From positions 104,095 through 168,094 of the forward strand of contig JAHLLI010000010.1 of NCBI GenBank assembly GCA_020444245.1: a stretch of 64,000 nt of DNA. Reading direction: 5' to 3'. Under the pieces are notes generated by a model. That model was not told the DNA's origin. It did no database searches and worked only from the letters and a program-made list of their open reading frames with translations. Made by a program: the position numbers and the translations under genes. This DNA is from Actinomycetales bacterium. GTDB lineage: Bacteria > Actinomycetota > Actinomycetes > Actinomycetales > Cellulomonadaceae. This document shows, piece after piece, positions 1-8,210 of the stretch (positions are counted from its first letter, which is position 1; each line of letters opens with the position of its first letter).

Positions 1-207
1 TTCTCGACCCCCTACACGTCCATCCAGGACGCCGACGCCACTGCGGTCGCCGCGCTCCAAGGCGTCGTCCCGCTCCAGGCAGTGCCTACCACGGTGCTGC
101 TCGACCGTCAGGGGCGTGTCGCGGCCCGCGTGATCGGACAGATCGACGCATCGACGCTGCGGACGCTCATCGACGAGCTCCTCGGCGCAACCGACCAGAG
201 GGAGTGA
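1..207 (+). CDS. resA: TlpA/ResA-type thioredoxin-like protein, C-terminal fragment cut by the window edge
   Basis: The frame is open from base 1 to a TGA at 205-207 (68 codons). It contains VPTTVLLDRQGRV, the cis-proline loop and following strand of the TlpA/ResA thioredoxin fold; the redox CxxC pair would lie upstream of the window. ResA-type proteins are anchored outside the membrane and reduce the haem-binding cysteines of apocytochrome c. The assignment rests on this motif and on the context: ccdA, resB and ccsB follow on the same strand. A decayed ccsB copy begins 3 bases after the stop, so the original spacing to ccdA has been disturbed. Confidence 0.8.
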   Translation, partial: FSTPYTSIQDADATAVAALQGVVPLQAVPTTVLLDRQGRVAARVIGQIDASTLRTLIDELLGATDQRE

Positions 208-210
208 CCA

Positions 211-523
211 TTGTCCCTCGCTGAGCTCAACACGTTCCTGGTGTGGGGCACGGCGGCGGGCGACGCCCCGGCGTTCGGGGCCTTTGCCGTCGATCTGGCG
301 CGCCGCACCGAGGTGAGCACGGCGCGGCGCGCGCCGATCAATGGCCACCGACCCGGCTCCGAACGCATCCGACGCCGTGCCCGCTGAGTACCGGCCCGGT
401 CCCGTGCTGGATATCGCTGCGTCGGCGACGACCCTGGGCCCGGCACTGCCCCTGGGCGGCATCGTGCTGCGCTCGAGCACGTTGTGGACCGTCGTCACCG
501 ACCTGTTGAGCGAGTCCGGGTGA
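211..523 (+). pseudogene. Decayed N-terminal fragment of a second ccsB copy
   Basis: A TTG at 211 opens a reading frame whose product (AELNTFLVWGT, then FAVDLARRTEVSTARR) matches the start of the intact ccsB at 3098 (AELSTIVVWGA, FAVDLARRAEVSTARR). The frame stops at 385-387. In another frame the similarity resumes as EYRPGPVLDIAASATTLGP up to GIVLRSSTLW, which aligns to ccsB EYRPGRALGIAMSVTTLGL and GIVLRGIAAH, and stops at 521-523. The Ala/Glu-rich linker between the blocks is deleted, helix residues are replaced by prolines, and nothing after the first transmembrane helices remains. This is seen directly from the sequence; origin by partial duplication or recombination is inferred. Confidence 0.8.
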
Positions 524-1389
524 ACGCGGCCGGTGTTGTGGCCGGCGCGGTCGCCCTCGGCGCGGCGGCGTCCGTGGGTGGCAGTGTCCAGGCCACGGTG
601 CTCGGCGGTTCGATGCTGCTCGCGGTGCCGCTCGCCGTGCTCGCGGGTCTGGTCTCGTTCGCCTCGCCGTGCGTGCTGCCGCTCGTGCCCGGGTACCTGG
701 GGTTCGTCAGCGGGATGGCCGGCGGGCTGGCCGCCGAGGGCACGGTCGCGGGTGCGGCCCCGGGCGCGGCCCCCTCGGCGGGCGCGCCGTCCGGGGTCCT
801 CGCCCGCGCGCGCCGCGGGCGGCTGATGCTGGGCGTGGTGCTGTTCGTCGCGGGGTTCACGGTGGTGTTCGTGCTGCTCGGGGTGCTGGCCGGCACGGTG
901 GGTCAGGCCCTGCTGCGCCACGCGGACGTCCTCACGAGAGTGCTCGGCGTGGTGGTCGTGGTGATGGGCCTGGTGTTCGCCGGGTGGTTGCCGATCGGCC
1001 AGCGCGAGCGCCGGATCCACCTCGCGCCGACCGCGGGGCTGTGGGGTGCCCCGCTGCTCGGGCTGGTGTTCGGGCTCGGCTGGGTGCCGTGCATCGGGCC
1101 GACGCTCGTCGCGGTCTACACCCTCGCGCTCGACCAGGCCTCGGCGGGGCGCGGTGCGGTGCTCTCGGTGGCGTACTGCCTGGGGCTCGGCCTGCCGTTC
1201 GTGCTGGTGGCGCTGTCCCTGGAGCGCTCGCAGCGGGCTCTGAAGCTGCTGCGGGACCACAAGGTCGCGGTGATGCGGGTCGGCGGCGGGCTGCTGGTGC
1301 TGGTCGGCCTCGCGCTGGTCACCGGGCTGTGGTCGACGCTCACCGACGGTCTGCAGGGCCTGGTCGGCGGATTCGAGCCGGTGGTCTGA
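520..1389 (+). CDS. ccdA: Cytochrome c biogenesis membrane protein CcdA
   Basis: A 289-residue polytopic membrane protein of the DsbD-beta/CcdA family, which passes electrons from cytoplasmic thioredoxin across the membrane to ResA-type partners. The two catalytic cysteines are visible: C51 in SFASPCVLPLVPGYLG and C191 in GLGWVPCIGPTL, each next to prolines as the family requires. About six hydrophobic helices can be counted. I chose the GTG at 520 because the protein then begins directly with the first helix; an ATG at 484 is in frame but would extend into the ccsB remnant. The stop overlaps the resB start (TGATG), so the two genes are translationally coupled. Confidence 0.92.
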   Translation: MNAAGVVAGAVALGAAASVGGSVQATVLGGSMLLAVPLAVLAGLVSFASPCVLPLVPGYLGFVSGMAGGLAAEGTVAGAAPGAAPSAGAPSGVLARARRGRLMLGVVLFVAGFTVVFVLLGVLAGTVGQALLRHADVLTRVLGVVVVVMGLVFAGWLPIGQRERRIHLAPTAGLWGAPLLGLVFGLGWVPCIGPTLVAVYTLALDQASAGRGAVLSVAYCLGLGLPFVLVALSLERSQRALKLLRDHKVAVMRVGGGLLVLVGLALVTGLWSTLTDGLQGLVGGFEPVV

Positions 1390-3101
1390 TGGCGAGGACC
1401 TCGACGCCGGCCCCGCTCCCGGCCCCCGCGCCCGCCGCGCCCGGGCCGGCACTGCCTCGCCTGGGCGTGCGGGGCGCGCTGCGCTGGGTCTGGCGCCAGC
1501 TGACCAGCATGCGGGTCGCGCTGATGCTGCTGATGCTGCTCGCGGTGGTGTCGGTGCCCGGGTCGATGCTGCCGCAGCGGCCCCAGAACCCCGCGGCGGT
1601 GGCCCGGTACCTGCGTGACAACCCCGACCTGGGCACGTGGCTGGACCGGCTCGGGTTCTTCGACGTGTACTCGTCGGTCTGGTTCTCCGCGGTGTACCTG
1701 CTGCTGTTCACGTCGCTGGTCGGCTGCATCCTGCCGCGCATCGCGGTGCACGCGCGCGGCTGGCGGGCCAGGCCGCCTCGGGCGCCGCGCCGCTTCGAGC
1801 GGTTCGAGGTCCACGACGCGCTGGTCACCGACGCGGACCCGGAGGCCGCCCTCGAGGCGGCACGGGCCTCCCTCGCCGCCGGCCGCCGGTTCCGGGTGGA
1901 CACCGACACCGAACCCGCCACCGCACGCACGCCCGCGGCACGCACCGTGTCCGCCGAGCGGGGCTACCTGCGCGAGACCGGCAACATCGTCTTCCACCTG
2001 GCGCTGCTGGGGCTCCTGGTGGCCGTCGCGACCGGGCAGATGCTGCACTACCGCGGCCAGGCCCTGGTCGTGGAGGGGCGAGGCTTCGCGAACACCCCGG
2101 CCGCCTACGACACGTTCGAGGCGGGCACCGCCGTGAACCCGGACTCGCTGGTGCCGTTCACGCTCGAGCTCGACTCGTTCACCGCCCGCTTCGACACGGC
2201 GGGCAAGCCGACGTTCTTCGAGGCCGCGGTCACCCTGACCGAGCCCGGCGCCGCGCCCCAGGACCACACGATCCGGGTCAACCGCCCGCTGGACGCCGGC
2301 GGTGCGCACGTCTACCTGGCCGGCAACGGGTACGCGCCGCAGGTCACCGTGCGCGACTCGGCGGGCCAGGTCGCGTTCTCGGGAGCCGTGCCGTTCCTGC
2401 CCCAGGACGCGTCCTACCGGTCGCGCGGCGTGCTCAAGGTGCCGGACGTGTCGACCGGCGACCAGATCGGGCTGGTGGGCTTCCTGCTGCCCACCGCGGT
2501 GATCAACGGCGACTCGGCGTACTCGGCCTACCCGCAGCCGGGCAACCCGGCGCTGGTGCTCCAGGTGTGGCGCGGGAACCTCGGGCTGGACAGCGGGGTT
2601 CCGCAGAACGTCTACCAGCTGGACACCGCCGGGATGACCCAGGTCGCCGGGGCGGACGGGGCGCCGGCCACCGTCGTCGTGCCGCTCGGCGAGACCGTCG
2701 ACCTGCCGGACGGCCTGGGCTCGCTCAGCTTCGACAAGCTGCCCCGGTACGTGGCCCTCGACCTGCGCTACGACCCGTCGCTGGGCTGGGTGCTCGGGTT
2801 CGCGGTCACGGCCCTGATCGGGCTCGCGCTGTCGCTGTTCGTCCCGCGCCGCCGGGTGTGGGTGCGGGTGACCGAGGAGGGCGGACGTACCCTGGTGCGC
2901 ACCGCGGCGCTGGCGCGGTCGGAGGACGTCGGGCTGGTGGGCGAGGTCGAGCAGGTGCTCGACGCCGTGCGCGAGCTCGGGCCCGCCGAACCGTTCGCCC
3001 CGCTCGACGAGCCGAACGGCGCTGCGTCGGCCAGACTGTCCGGCGCGGACGCGCACGAGGTGGGTGCTGCCCGCGGACGGGGACACGGAGGACGAAGATG
3101 A
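1389..3101 (+). CDS. resB: Cytochrome c maturation protein ResB
   Basis: A 570-residue ResB-family protein, partner of CcsB in the system II haem export and ligation complex. Membrane helices are visible near SMRVALMLLMLLAVVSVPG, VWFSAVYLLLFTSLVGC, NIVFHLALLGLLVAVATG and, after a large extracytoplasmic domain, GWVLGFAVTALIGLALSL near the C-terminus; a short charged tail follows. The start overlaps the ccdA stop by one base. The upstream extension of the frame to 669 is antiparallel-free shadow coding inside ccdA and is not used. The stop overlaps the ccsB start (ATGA). Confidence 0.93.
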   Translation: MARTSTPAPLPAPAPAAPGPALPRLGVRGALRWVWRQLTSMRVALMLLMLLAVVSVPGSMLPQRPQNPAAVARYLRDNPDLGTWLDRLGFFDVYSSVWFSAVYLLLFTSLVGCILPRIAVHARGWRARPPRAPRRFERFEVHDALVTDADPEAALEAARASLAAGRRFRVDTDTEPATARTPAARTVSAERGYLRETGNIVFHLALLGLLVAVATGQMLHYRGQALVVEGRGFANTPAAYDTFEAGTAVNPDSLVPFTLELDSFTARFDTAGKPTFFEAAVTLTEPGAAPQDHTIRVNRPLDAGGAHVYLAGNGYAPQVTVRDSAGQVAFSGAVPFLPQDASYRSRGVLKVPDVSTGDQIGLVGFLLPTAVINGDSAYSAYPQPGNPALVLQVWRGNLGLDSGVPQNVYQLDTAGMTQVAGADGAPATVVVPLGETVDLPDGLGSLSFDKLPRYVALDLRYDPSLGWVLGFAVTALIGLALSLFVPRRRVWVRVTEEGGRTLVRTAALARSEDVGLVGEVEQVLDAVRELGPAEPFAPLDEPNGAASARLSGADAHEVGAARGRGHGGRR

Positions 3102-4192
3102 ACGTCGCTGAGCTCAGCACGATCGTGGTCTGGGGTGCGACGACGGCCTACGCGCTGGCGTTCGTGGCCTTCGCCGTCGACCTGGCCCGCCGCGCCGAGG
3201 TGAGCACCGCGCGCCGCGTCCGGGTGAGGCAGCCGGCGCTGGTGGGGGCCGCGACCGGATCGGTGGCCGACCCGACCGGCGGTGCGTCGAGCACCACCCG
3301 CCCCGCCGAGGACGGCGCGGCCGGCGCCGCCGGCGAGCCGGACGGGGACGCCGCGGACGCCGAAGCCACGGGGGGTGCGGAGGCGACCGTCACCGAGGAC
3401 GACGCGCCCACCGAGTACCGCCCCGGGCGCGCCCTGGGCATCGCGATGTCGGTGACCACGCTCGGCCTGGTGCTCGAGCTGGTCGGGATCGTGCTGCGGG
3501 GGATCGCCGCCCACCGGGTGCCGTGGGCCAACATGTACGAGTTCACCGTGGTCGGCACGTTCGTCGCCGTGCTGACGTTCCGGCTGCTGACCCTGCGCCG
3601 GGACGTGCGGTTCCTTGGCGCGTTCGTGCTCGGCCTCTCGGTGGTGGCCCTCGGCCTGGGCCTGACGGTGTTCTACACCCGGGCCGGCGCGGTCGTACCC
3701 GCGCTGCAGAGCTACTGGCTGGTCATCCACGTCACGATCGCCGTGATCGCCACCGGCATGTTCACCGTCGGCGTCAGCGCGAGCGGGTTGCAGCTCCTCA
3801 AGGAGTCCCGCGAGTCCGGTTCGCCGCGGCTGTCCCACCCGCGCTTCGCGATGCTCGACCAGCTCCCCAGCGTGCGCGCGCTGGAGGGTCTGGCGTTCCG
3901 GATCAACGCGATCGGGTTCGTGCTGTGGACGTTCACCGTGATGGCCGGGGCGGTGTGGGCCGAGCACGCCTGGTCACGCTTCTGGGGCTGGGACCCCAAG
4001 GAGGTCTGGAGCTTCATCGTCTGGGTGGTCTACGCCGCCTACCTGCACGCCCGCACCACCCGCGGCTGGTCACCCAAGGCGATCGCGTGGTTCTCCATCG
4101 CGGGCTTCGCCGTCCTGATCTTCAACTTCACCGGCGTCAACCTGCTCCTACCCGGCAAGCACTCCTACTCCGGGCTCGACCTGAACAACTGA
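3098..4192 (+). CDS. ccsB: Cytochrome c biogenesis protein CcsB/ResC
   Basis: A 364-residue polytopic protein with the haem-handling tryptophan-rich signature as WGWDPKEVWSFIVW, followed by helices to the C-terminus, and the conserved helix SYWLVIHVTIAVIATG. The N-terminus has one helix, then an Ala/Glu-rich cytoplasmic linker of about 60 residues (roughly residues 45-105) before EYRPGRALGIAMSV. CcsB and ResB together carry haem across the membrane and attach it to CxxCH sites. The ATG overlaps the resB stop by 4 bases. The gene ends 13 bases before the convergent csoR stop. Its 5' part is the parent of the decayed copy at 211-523. Confidence 0.94.
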   Translation: MNVAELSTIVVWGATTAYALAFVAFAVDLARRAEVSTARRVRVRQPALVGAATGSVADPTGGASSTTRPAEDGAAGAAGEPDGDAADAEATGGAEATVTEDDAPTEYRPGRALGIAMSVTTLGLVLELVGIVLRGIAAHRVPWANMYEFTVVGTFVAVLTFRLLTLRRDVRFLGAFVLGLSVVALGLGLTVFYTRAGAVVPALQSYWLVIHVTIAVIATGMFTVGVSASGLQLLKESRESGSPRLSHPRFAMLDQLPSVRALEGLAFRINAIGFVLWTFTVMAGAVWAEHAWSRFWGWDPKEVWSFIVWVVYAAYLHARTTRGWSPKAIAWFSIAGFAVLIFNFTGVNLLLPGKHSYSGLDLNN

Positions 4193-4205
4193 GGCCCGGA
4201 CGGGC

Positions 4206-4496
4206 TCAGCTGCGAACCAGGCGCGCGATCGCATCGGCAGCCTCGCGGAGCTTGACCTCCTGCTCGTCACCGCCCGTGCGGGCGGCAGCGACCAGGCATG
4301 TGGCCATGTGGCGGTCGAGCAGCTCGAGTGCAAACGACTGCAGAGCCCGTGAGGTCGCGGCGACCTGCGTCAGGGTGTCGATGCAGTAGGACCCGTCCTC
4401 CACCATCCTGGCCAGGCCGCGGACCTGCCCCTCGATGCGGGCCAGCCTCCGCAGCAGGTCAGGCGTGTGCCCCGACGCCGGCGCCTCGGTGGTCAT
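4206..4496 (-). CDS. csoR: CsoR-family metal-sensing repressor
   Basis: A 96-residue all-helical repressor of the CsoR/RcnR family (DUF156). The copper(I) ligand set is present: C38 in DGSYCIDTL, then H63 and C67 in DRHMATCLV, the C-H-C pattern of copper-type CsoR proteins. Such proteins release their operator on binding Cu(I). The ATG overlaps the copZ stop by 4 bases, so it is the second gene of a copZ-csoR unit, probably autoregulated through the palindrome at 4757-4773. Copper is the best guess from the ligands; a related sensor of persulfide or formaldehyde would not normally keep all three. Confidence 0.9.
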   Translation of the reverse strand: MTTEAPASGHTPDLLRRLARIEGQVRGLARMVEDGSYCIDTLTQVAATSRALQSFALELLDRHMATCLVAAARTGGDEQEVKLREAADAIARLVRS

Positions 4497-4726
4497 GCCG
4501 CAGCCCCGACGACGGCGTAGCCCTCGTCGGCCACGGCCGCACGAACCAGGTGCCGGTCCACCGGCGAGCTCGAACTGACCGTGACCTGGGACACCCCTTC
4601 AGGCACCAGGAGCACCTCGACGTTCGTCACCGTCTCGATGGCCAGGAGGGCCGACGTGACAGCGCGCACGCAGTGCGCGCAGGTCATTCCTGCGACGGTA
4701 TAGGTGGTCGTCACGATGACACCCAT
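4493..4726 (-). CDS. copZ: Copper chaperone CopZ-like heavy-metal-associated domain protein
   Basis: A 77-residue single HMA domain with the metal-binding loop GMTCAHC (C16, C19) near the N-terminus and a ferredoxin-like fold pattern behind it. Proteins of this size carry Cu(I) in the cytoplasm to exporters or to CsoR. A GAGGAGGG ribosome site lies just upstream of the ATG at 4726. It is the first gene of the unit with csoR. No copper P-type ATPase is seen next to it, which is unusual for this pair. Confidence 0.88.
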   Translation of the reverse strand: MGVIVTTTYTVAGMTCAHCVRAVTSALLAIETVTNVEVLLVPEGVSQVTVSSSSPVDRHLVRAAVADEGYAVVGAAA

Positions 4727-4756
4727 CAGCCCTCCTCGTGTCTCCTGCGTCCATTG

Positions 4757-4773
4757 ATACCCCCCACCGGTAT
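4757..4773. promoter_or_regulatory. Probable CsoR operator upstream of copZ
   Basis: The sequence ATACC-N7-GGTAT, rich in C between the arms, lies 31 bases upstream of the copZ start. It fits the pseudo-palindromic ATACCCC-type boxes bound by actinobacterial CsoR proteins. Function is inferred from match and position. Confidence 0.65.
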
Positions 4774-4798
4774 TCGCGCAAGGGCTCGGCGGTGGGCT

Positions 4799-5101
4799 TC
4801 ATCGAACCTTGGTCACACCCGCGCCAGGTCTTGACGTGCGCGACCTGCCCCGACCCCGCCGTCGGGCAGGACCTGCGATCCACCAGGCCACGCCGGCCAG
4901 CACGGCGACGGCAGCGCCGGCGACCAACCAGGCCGTGAGGCTCGACCACCCACTGCCGGCACTCACCTGGCCCACGCTGGTCACCTGCCCCGCGCTCTGC
5001 GCGAGAGCAACGTCGAGTACCACTGCCACCAATGCCGTCCCTCCTACTGCCGCCGTCCGGATGTCGACCGCTCCGCCGAGGCGGAGTCGGCCGCGCCTCA
5101 C
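4799..5101 (-). CDS. Small two-helix membrane protein of unknown function
   Basis: A 100-residue protein with a hydrophobic stretch at about residues 16-35 (AVGGTALVAVVLDVALAQS) and a second at about 55-78 (AWLVAGAAVAVLAGVAWWIAG), ending in a basic tail. I do not recognise the family. It starts with GTG 9 bases after the histidine kinase stop and has a GAGGA ribosome site at good spacing, so it is probably the last gene of the kinase operon. Its 3' end lies 25 bases from the CsoR-type operator. Confidence 0.55.
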   Translation of the reverse strand: MRRGRLRLGGAVDIRTAAVGGTALVAVVLDVALAQSAGQVTSVGQVSAGSGWSSLTAWLVAGAAVAVLAGVAWWIAGPARRRGRGRSRTSRPGAGVTKVR

Positions 5102-5110
5102 GTTCGTTCC

Positions 5111-6247
5111 TCAGTGCCCGGGGAGTGTCCCCGCCCGCGGCAGGGTGACCTCGAAGGTCGCCCCGTGCCCGCGCCCGGCACTCCGGGCGCGGATGCGCCC
5201 CCCGTGCGCTTGGATCAGTGCACGGGCGATCGCAAGCCCGATCCCACTACCTCCGGCAGCGCGGGACCGGCCGCCGTCGACACGGAAGAAGCGCTCGAAG
5301 ACCCGTGGAAGGTCTTCGGCGTCGATGCCATCTCCGGTGTCGCGAACGATGATCGAGAAGCCGCCAGGACTCGGTTGAGCGCTCAGAAGCACGCTGCCAC
5401 CGGCCGGCGTGTGCCGCAGAGCGTTGTCGAGCAAGTTCGCAAGGACTTCCTGGATACGGTCGGGGTCGACGAGAATCGAAGGGTCGACCGCATCGGTCTC
5501 GACCGCATCGGTCTCGACCGCGAGGCGGACGCCACACGCCTGGTACTCGGGTGCCGCGGCGCGGGCTCCGGCCCTGACCACGTCACCGACAGCGACCCGG
5601 CGCACGTCGAGGTCGAGGGCTCGCTCCTCCGCGCGGGAGACGCGCCCGACATCATCGACCAGGCGCTCGATCCGGGAGATCTCGGCGGCGACACGCTGGA
5701 AGTTGGCTGGGGTCGCGGGCAAGATCCCGTCAGCGACCGCCTCGTGGTAGCCACGCACGGTGCTCAACGGTGTGCGCAGCTCGTGGGCGAGGTCACGTAG
5801 TACCCGCGCGCGGGTCCGCTCGGTGCGGGCGATGTTCGTCGCCATCTGCGTGAAGGCCTCGGCGAGCGAGTCGAACTCGGCACCGTAGCCCGCCGCGTCG
5901 ATGCGAACCGCGTAGTCGCCCGCGGCAACCGCCGCGGCTGCATCGGACAGCTGGCGCAGCGGGCGGGCCGCACGTCGGGACACGAACCAGCCCACAGCCA
6001 GTGCAGTCACGGTTGCGATGGTGACCGCCACACCCAGCGAGATCATGATCGCCCGGGAGAAGGCGATGTCGAGGTGGGTGGCAAGCTCGGCGGTGACGGG
6101 ACCGACTGCCCGTTCGACGTGGTCGCGAAACATTCCTGGCGCCAGGCCGAGCGCGACGACGAGCAACGTGGTCCCGCCGGCGACGATGACCAGAACGTGC
6201 GAGAGCAACAGCCGCGCGCCGAACCCGCCTCGCTGGCCCACAGCCAT
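5111..6247 (-). CDS. Two-component sensor histidine kinase
   Basis: A 378-residue membrane kinase: helices near residues 10-36 and 62-87, a HAMP segment (RRAARPLRQLSDAAAAV), the phosphoacceptor site DLAHELRTPLSTVRGY, the N box NLLDNALRHTPAG, the G1 box DTGDGIDAEDLPRVF and the G2 box GGSGIGLAIARAL. It should phosphorylate the adjacent response regulator; the short extracytoplasmic loop (about 25 residues) leaves the signal unclear. I start it at the ATG overlapping the regulator stop (TGATG) rather than at longer in-frame starts that run through the regulator gene. A 15-base unit is exactly duplicated at 5491-5520 and adds a repeated AVETD to the ATPase region. Confidence 0.93.
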   Translation of the reverse strand: MAVGQRGGFGARLLLSHVLVIVAGGTTLLVVALGLAPGMFRDHVERAVGPVTAELATHLDIAFSRAIMISLGVAVTIATVTALAVGWFVSRRAARPLRQLSDAAAAVAAGDYAVRIDAAGYGAEFDSLAEAFTQMATNIARTERTRARVLRDLAHELRTPLSTVRGYHEAVADGILPATPANFQRVAAEISRIERLVDDVGRVSRAEERALDLDVRRVAVGDVVRAGARAAAPEYQACGVRLAVETDAVETDAVDPSILVDPDRIQEVLANLLDNALRHTPAGGSVLLSAQPSPGGFSIIVRDTGDGIDAEDLPRVFERFFRVDGGRSRAAGGSGIGLAIARALIQAHGGRIRARSAGRGHGATFEVTLPRAGTLPGH

Positions 6248-6990
6248 CACCGCCCGTCGCCCATTCGGTAGCCCACGCCCCTGACCGTGCGGACGTATCG
6301 GGGCTCGGCGGGGTCGTCGCCGAGCTTGCGTCGTAGGTTGCCGATGTGCACCTCGGTGACGTGGTCGTCGCCGAACCAGTCGTCGCCCCACACGGCTTCG
6401 AGCAGCCCGCGCCGAGACAGCACGGCCCGAGGCCGGCTGGACAAGGCGTCCAGGATGTCGAACTCGGTCCGGGTCAGATCGACCCGGACACCCGAGACCT
6501 CGACCTCGCGGGCGGCGACGTCGATCACCAGGTCCCCGAACACCCTCGCGTGCTCTCCGGCACTGGGACTGCGGGGGCGGCGCAGCACCGCTCGAACACG
6601 CGCGGTGAGCTCTCGTGGGGAGAACGGCTTGGAGAGGTAGTCGTCCGCGCCGACCGACAGCCCGATCAAGCGGTCCACCTCTTCCGCACGCGCCGTCACC
6701 ATGATCACGTAGACGTCGGAGAAGGTCCTCACCCGACGACACACCTCGACCCCGTCGATTCCTGGGAGCATGAGGTCCAGAAGGATCACATCCGGCTCCC
6801 ACGACCGCGCGAGGTCGACTCCCGCCTCGCCGTCCGCCGCGACCTTCACCGCGAACCCTTCGGCTTCCACGTAGTCGGCGATCAGGCGCGCGATCGCCGC
6901 GTCATCCTCGATGGCGAGCACTCGGCGACGCCGCCCGGCACCTGCCTGGGCACCACCGGGACGCGTGGGTCCCGCTCCGGGGCTGGTCAT
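6247..6990 (-). CDS. OmpR/PhoB-type response regulator
   Basis: A 247-residue regulator. The receiver domain shows the acidic pair in IEDDAAIARL, the phosphorylated Asp in DVILLDLMLPGIDG and the conserved Lys in LSKPFSPREL; the C-terminal winged helix has the typical VHIGNLRRKLG and YVRTVRGVGYRMG. A tail of about 20 Gly/Pro/Ala-rich residues precedes the receiver. The ATG at 6990 overlaps the upstream gene's stop (ATGA), so the four upstream genes are co-translated. Targets cannot be read from the sequence, but the copper-type neighbours suggest an envelope or metal stress role. Confidence 0.93.
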   Translation of the reverse strand: MTSPGAGPTRPGGAQAGAGRRRRVLAIEDDAAIARLIADYVEAEGFAVKVAADGEAGVDLARSWEPDVILLDLMLPGIDGVEVCRRVRTFSDVYVIMVTARAEEVDRLIGLSVGADDYLSKPFSPRELTARVRAVLRRPRSPSAGEHARVFGDLVIDVAAREVEVSGVRVDLTRTEFDILDALSSRPRAVLSRRGLLEAVWGDDWFGDDHVTEVHIGNLRRKLGDDPAEPRYVRTVRGVGYRMGDGR

Positions 6991-7658
6991 GGCGCCTCGG
7001 ACATGGCCACGAATCCCCCATGCCATGAGTGGTACCAGACGTCGCCGGTCGTGGCGTCCACCGAGAGCATCCCCTCGACCTGCCCGTCGCGCAGGGTGTG
7101 AAGCGTGTAGTAGCCCGGGAAGGGATCGACCGCGCCGGCGGTGAGAGCTGGCGCGTCGCCCTGGTCGGCCAGCCACCGATCAGCGACCTGGCGCGCTTCG
7201 ACCGCGTCGATCTCAGCGCTCGTGGACCTGCGCGCCATCATGCCGTAGCGGGCATTCCACATCCGGGCCGGCCCGGGTTCGATCTGCACCGCACCGGAGC
7301 CGGGATCGATCAGCACCTCGGTCGCCAGGGAGCCATCGGGCTGGACGAGCTCTGCGTAGTACTGGCGCTGGAACTGCATCACCTCACCAACCGTCATCCC
7401 GGGCCCGAGATCAGCCGCGAAGGCCTGCGCTCGGGTCCGCGCCTCGGCCAGGCCAAGGACCGGTGCGCTGTCCCCGCCCGGCTCGGCGCCGCCGTACCAG
7501 CCGTCGCCCATCATCCCGTAGCCGTCAACCACGCCGGCACCCCAGACGCCGACGCCCTGCCCCTGCGTGAGCATCCAGGCACCCGAGCCCACCATCGCCG
7601 CGATGGCGACAGCAGGAACGGCCCACGCACGGTACGCGCGCTTCATCGTCACCGTCAC
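6987..7658 (-). CDS. Exported PepSY-like protein upstream of a two-component system
   Basis: A protein of about 223 residues with a signal peptide or anchor (AVPAVAIAAMVGSGAWM) and two similar soluble halves: helix, then strand pairs, ending VLIDPGSGAVQIEP and MLSVDATTGDVWYHSW, which resemble PepSY folds. Met/Gly/Tyr/Trp-rich patches (YGMMGDGWYGG, WNARYGMMAR) could bind metal (inference). The GTG at 7658 overlaps the SHOCT gene stop; an ATG at 7646 is an equally plausible start. Its place directly before a regulator/kinase pair suggests that it is either a sensor accessory or a target. Confidence 0.75.
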   Translation of the reverse strand: MTVTMKRAYRAWAVPAVAIAAMVGSGAWMLTQGQGVGVWGAGVVDGYGMMGDGWYGGAEPGGDSAPVLGLAEARTRAQAFAADLGPGMTVGEVMQFQRQYYAELVQPDGSLATEVLIDPGSGAVQIEPGPARMWNARYGMMARRSTSAEIDAVEARQVADRWLADQGDAPALTAGAVDPFPGYYTLHTLRDGQVEGMLSVDATTGDVWYHSWHGGFVAMSEAP

Positions 7659-7924
7659 TCCCCGGTGCGGGTCGCGCGCAAGGTGGTGCGCACGGACTCG
7701 TAGGTCGCGGTGTCGATCTCACCGGCGGCGAGGCGCCGGTCAAGCACGTCCTGCGGTGTCTCGCTCGGCGTGGCACCGGGGTGACCCCCCGGCACTGCGT
7801 CGTCGCGCCGGCTTCCCGGCAGGGCGCGCACCGCCAGCCAAACGACCAGCGCGATGAGCGCGATCCAGAACACCGCCATGCCGATCCAGCCGCCGACGCC
7901 CATGCCGAATCCGTATCCCATCAT
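7655..7924 (-). CDS. SHOCT-domain membrane protein
   Basis: An 89-residue protein: a Gly/Met start (MMGYGFGMGVGG), one transmembrane helix (MAVFWIALIALVVWLAVRAL), and a C-terminal SHOCT motif, LDRRLAAGEIDTATYESVR. SHOCT proteins are common membrane-linked partners in actinobacterial and Gram-positive stress loci. A GGAGGT ribosome site precedes the ATG. It is the first gene of the five-gene minus-strand operon ending at 4799; the promoter should lie in 7925-8210, divergent to the small ORFs at 8211. Confidence 0.85.
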   Translation of the reverse strand: MMGYGFGMGVGGWIGMAVFWIALIALVVWLAVRALPGSRRDDAVPGGHPGATPSETPQDVLDRRLAAGEIDTATYESVRTTLRATRTGE

Positions 7925-8210
7925 CGTGACAGACCTCCTGGTTGAGTGCTTCGTCCGTGAACAACCCCATCGTGCTGGGGCCCTCTCAAGGAGCGCCCGG
8001 GCGTAGCCTCAAGGTTTCGTCAAGCCGATGCGTCCGTCCTCGCCGGCCGACGGCCCTCTCCATCCCGGCCCCGAACTCCACAGCTGGACGCTGCACTGTG
8101 GCCAGCCGCTGAGGGCGTGCGCACTCTTCATCGATTCTTCGCCGTTTCCGGGGGCTGGCACACAGCCGCGGCCCGCACGATGGAATCGAGACGCCGAGAG
8201 GAGGGCACGA

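Noticed and set aside
1116..3086. A 656-codon open frame on the minus strand opposite ccdA and resB
   Set aside because: It is low-complexity Arg/Gly/Pro/His-rich and lies opposite two well-supported genes; this is the usual antisense shadow of GC-rich coding DNA.
6248..6802. N-terminal extension of the histidine kinase to 563 residues
   Set aside because: It runs through the response regulator gene in another frame. The ATG overlapping the regulator stop and the position of the first membrane helix give the natural start.
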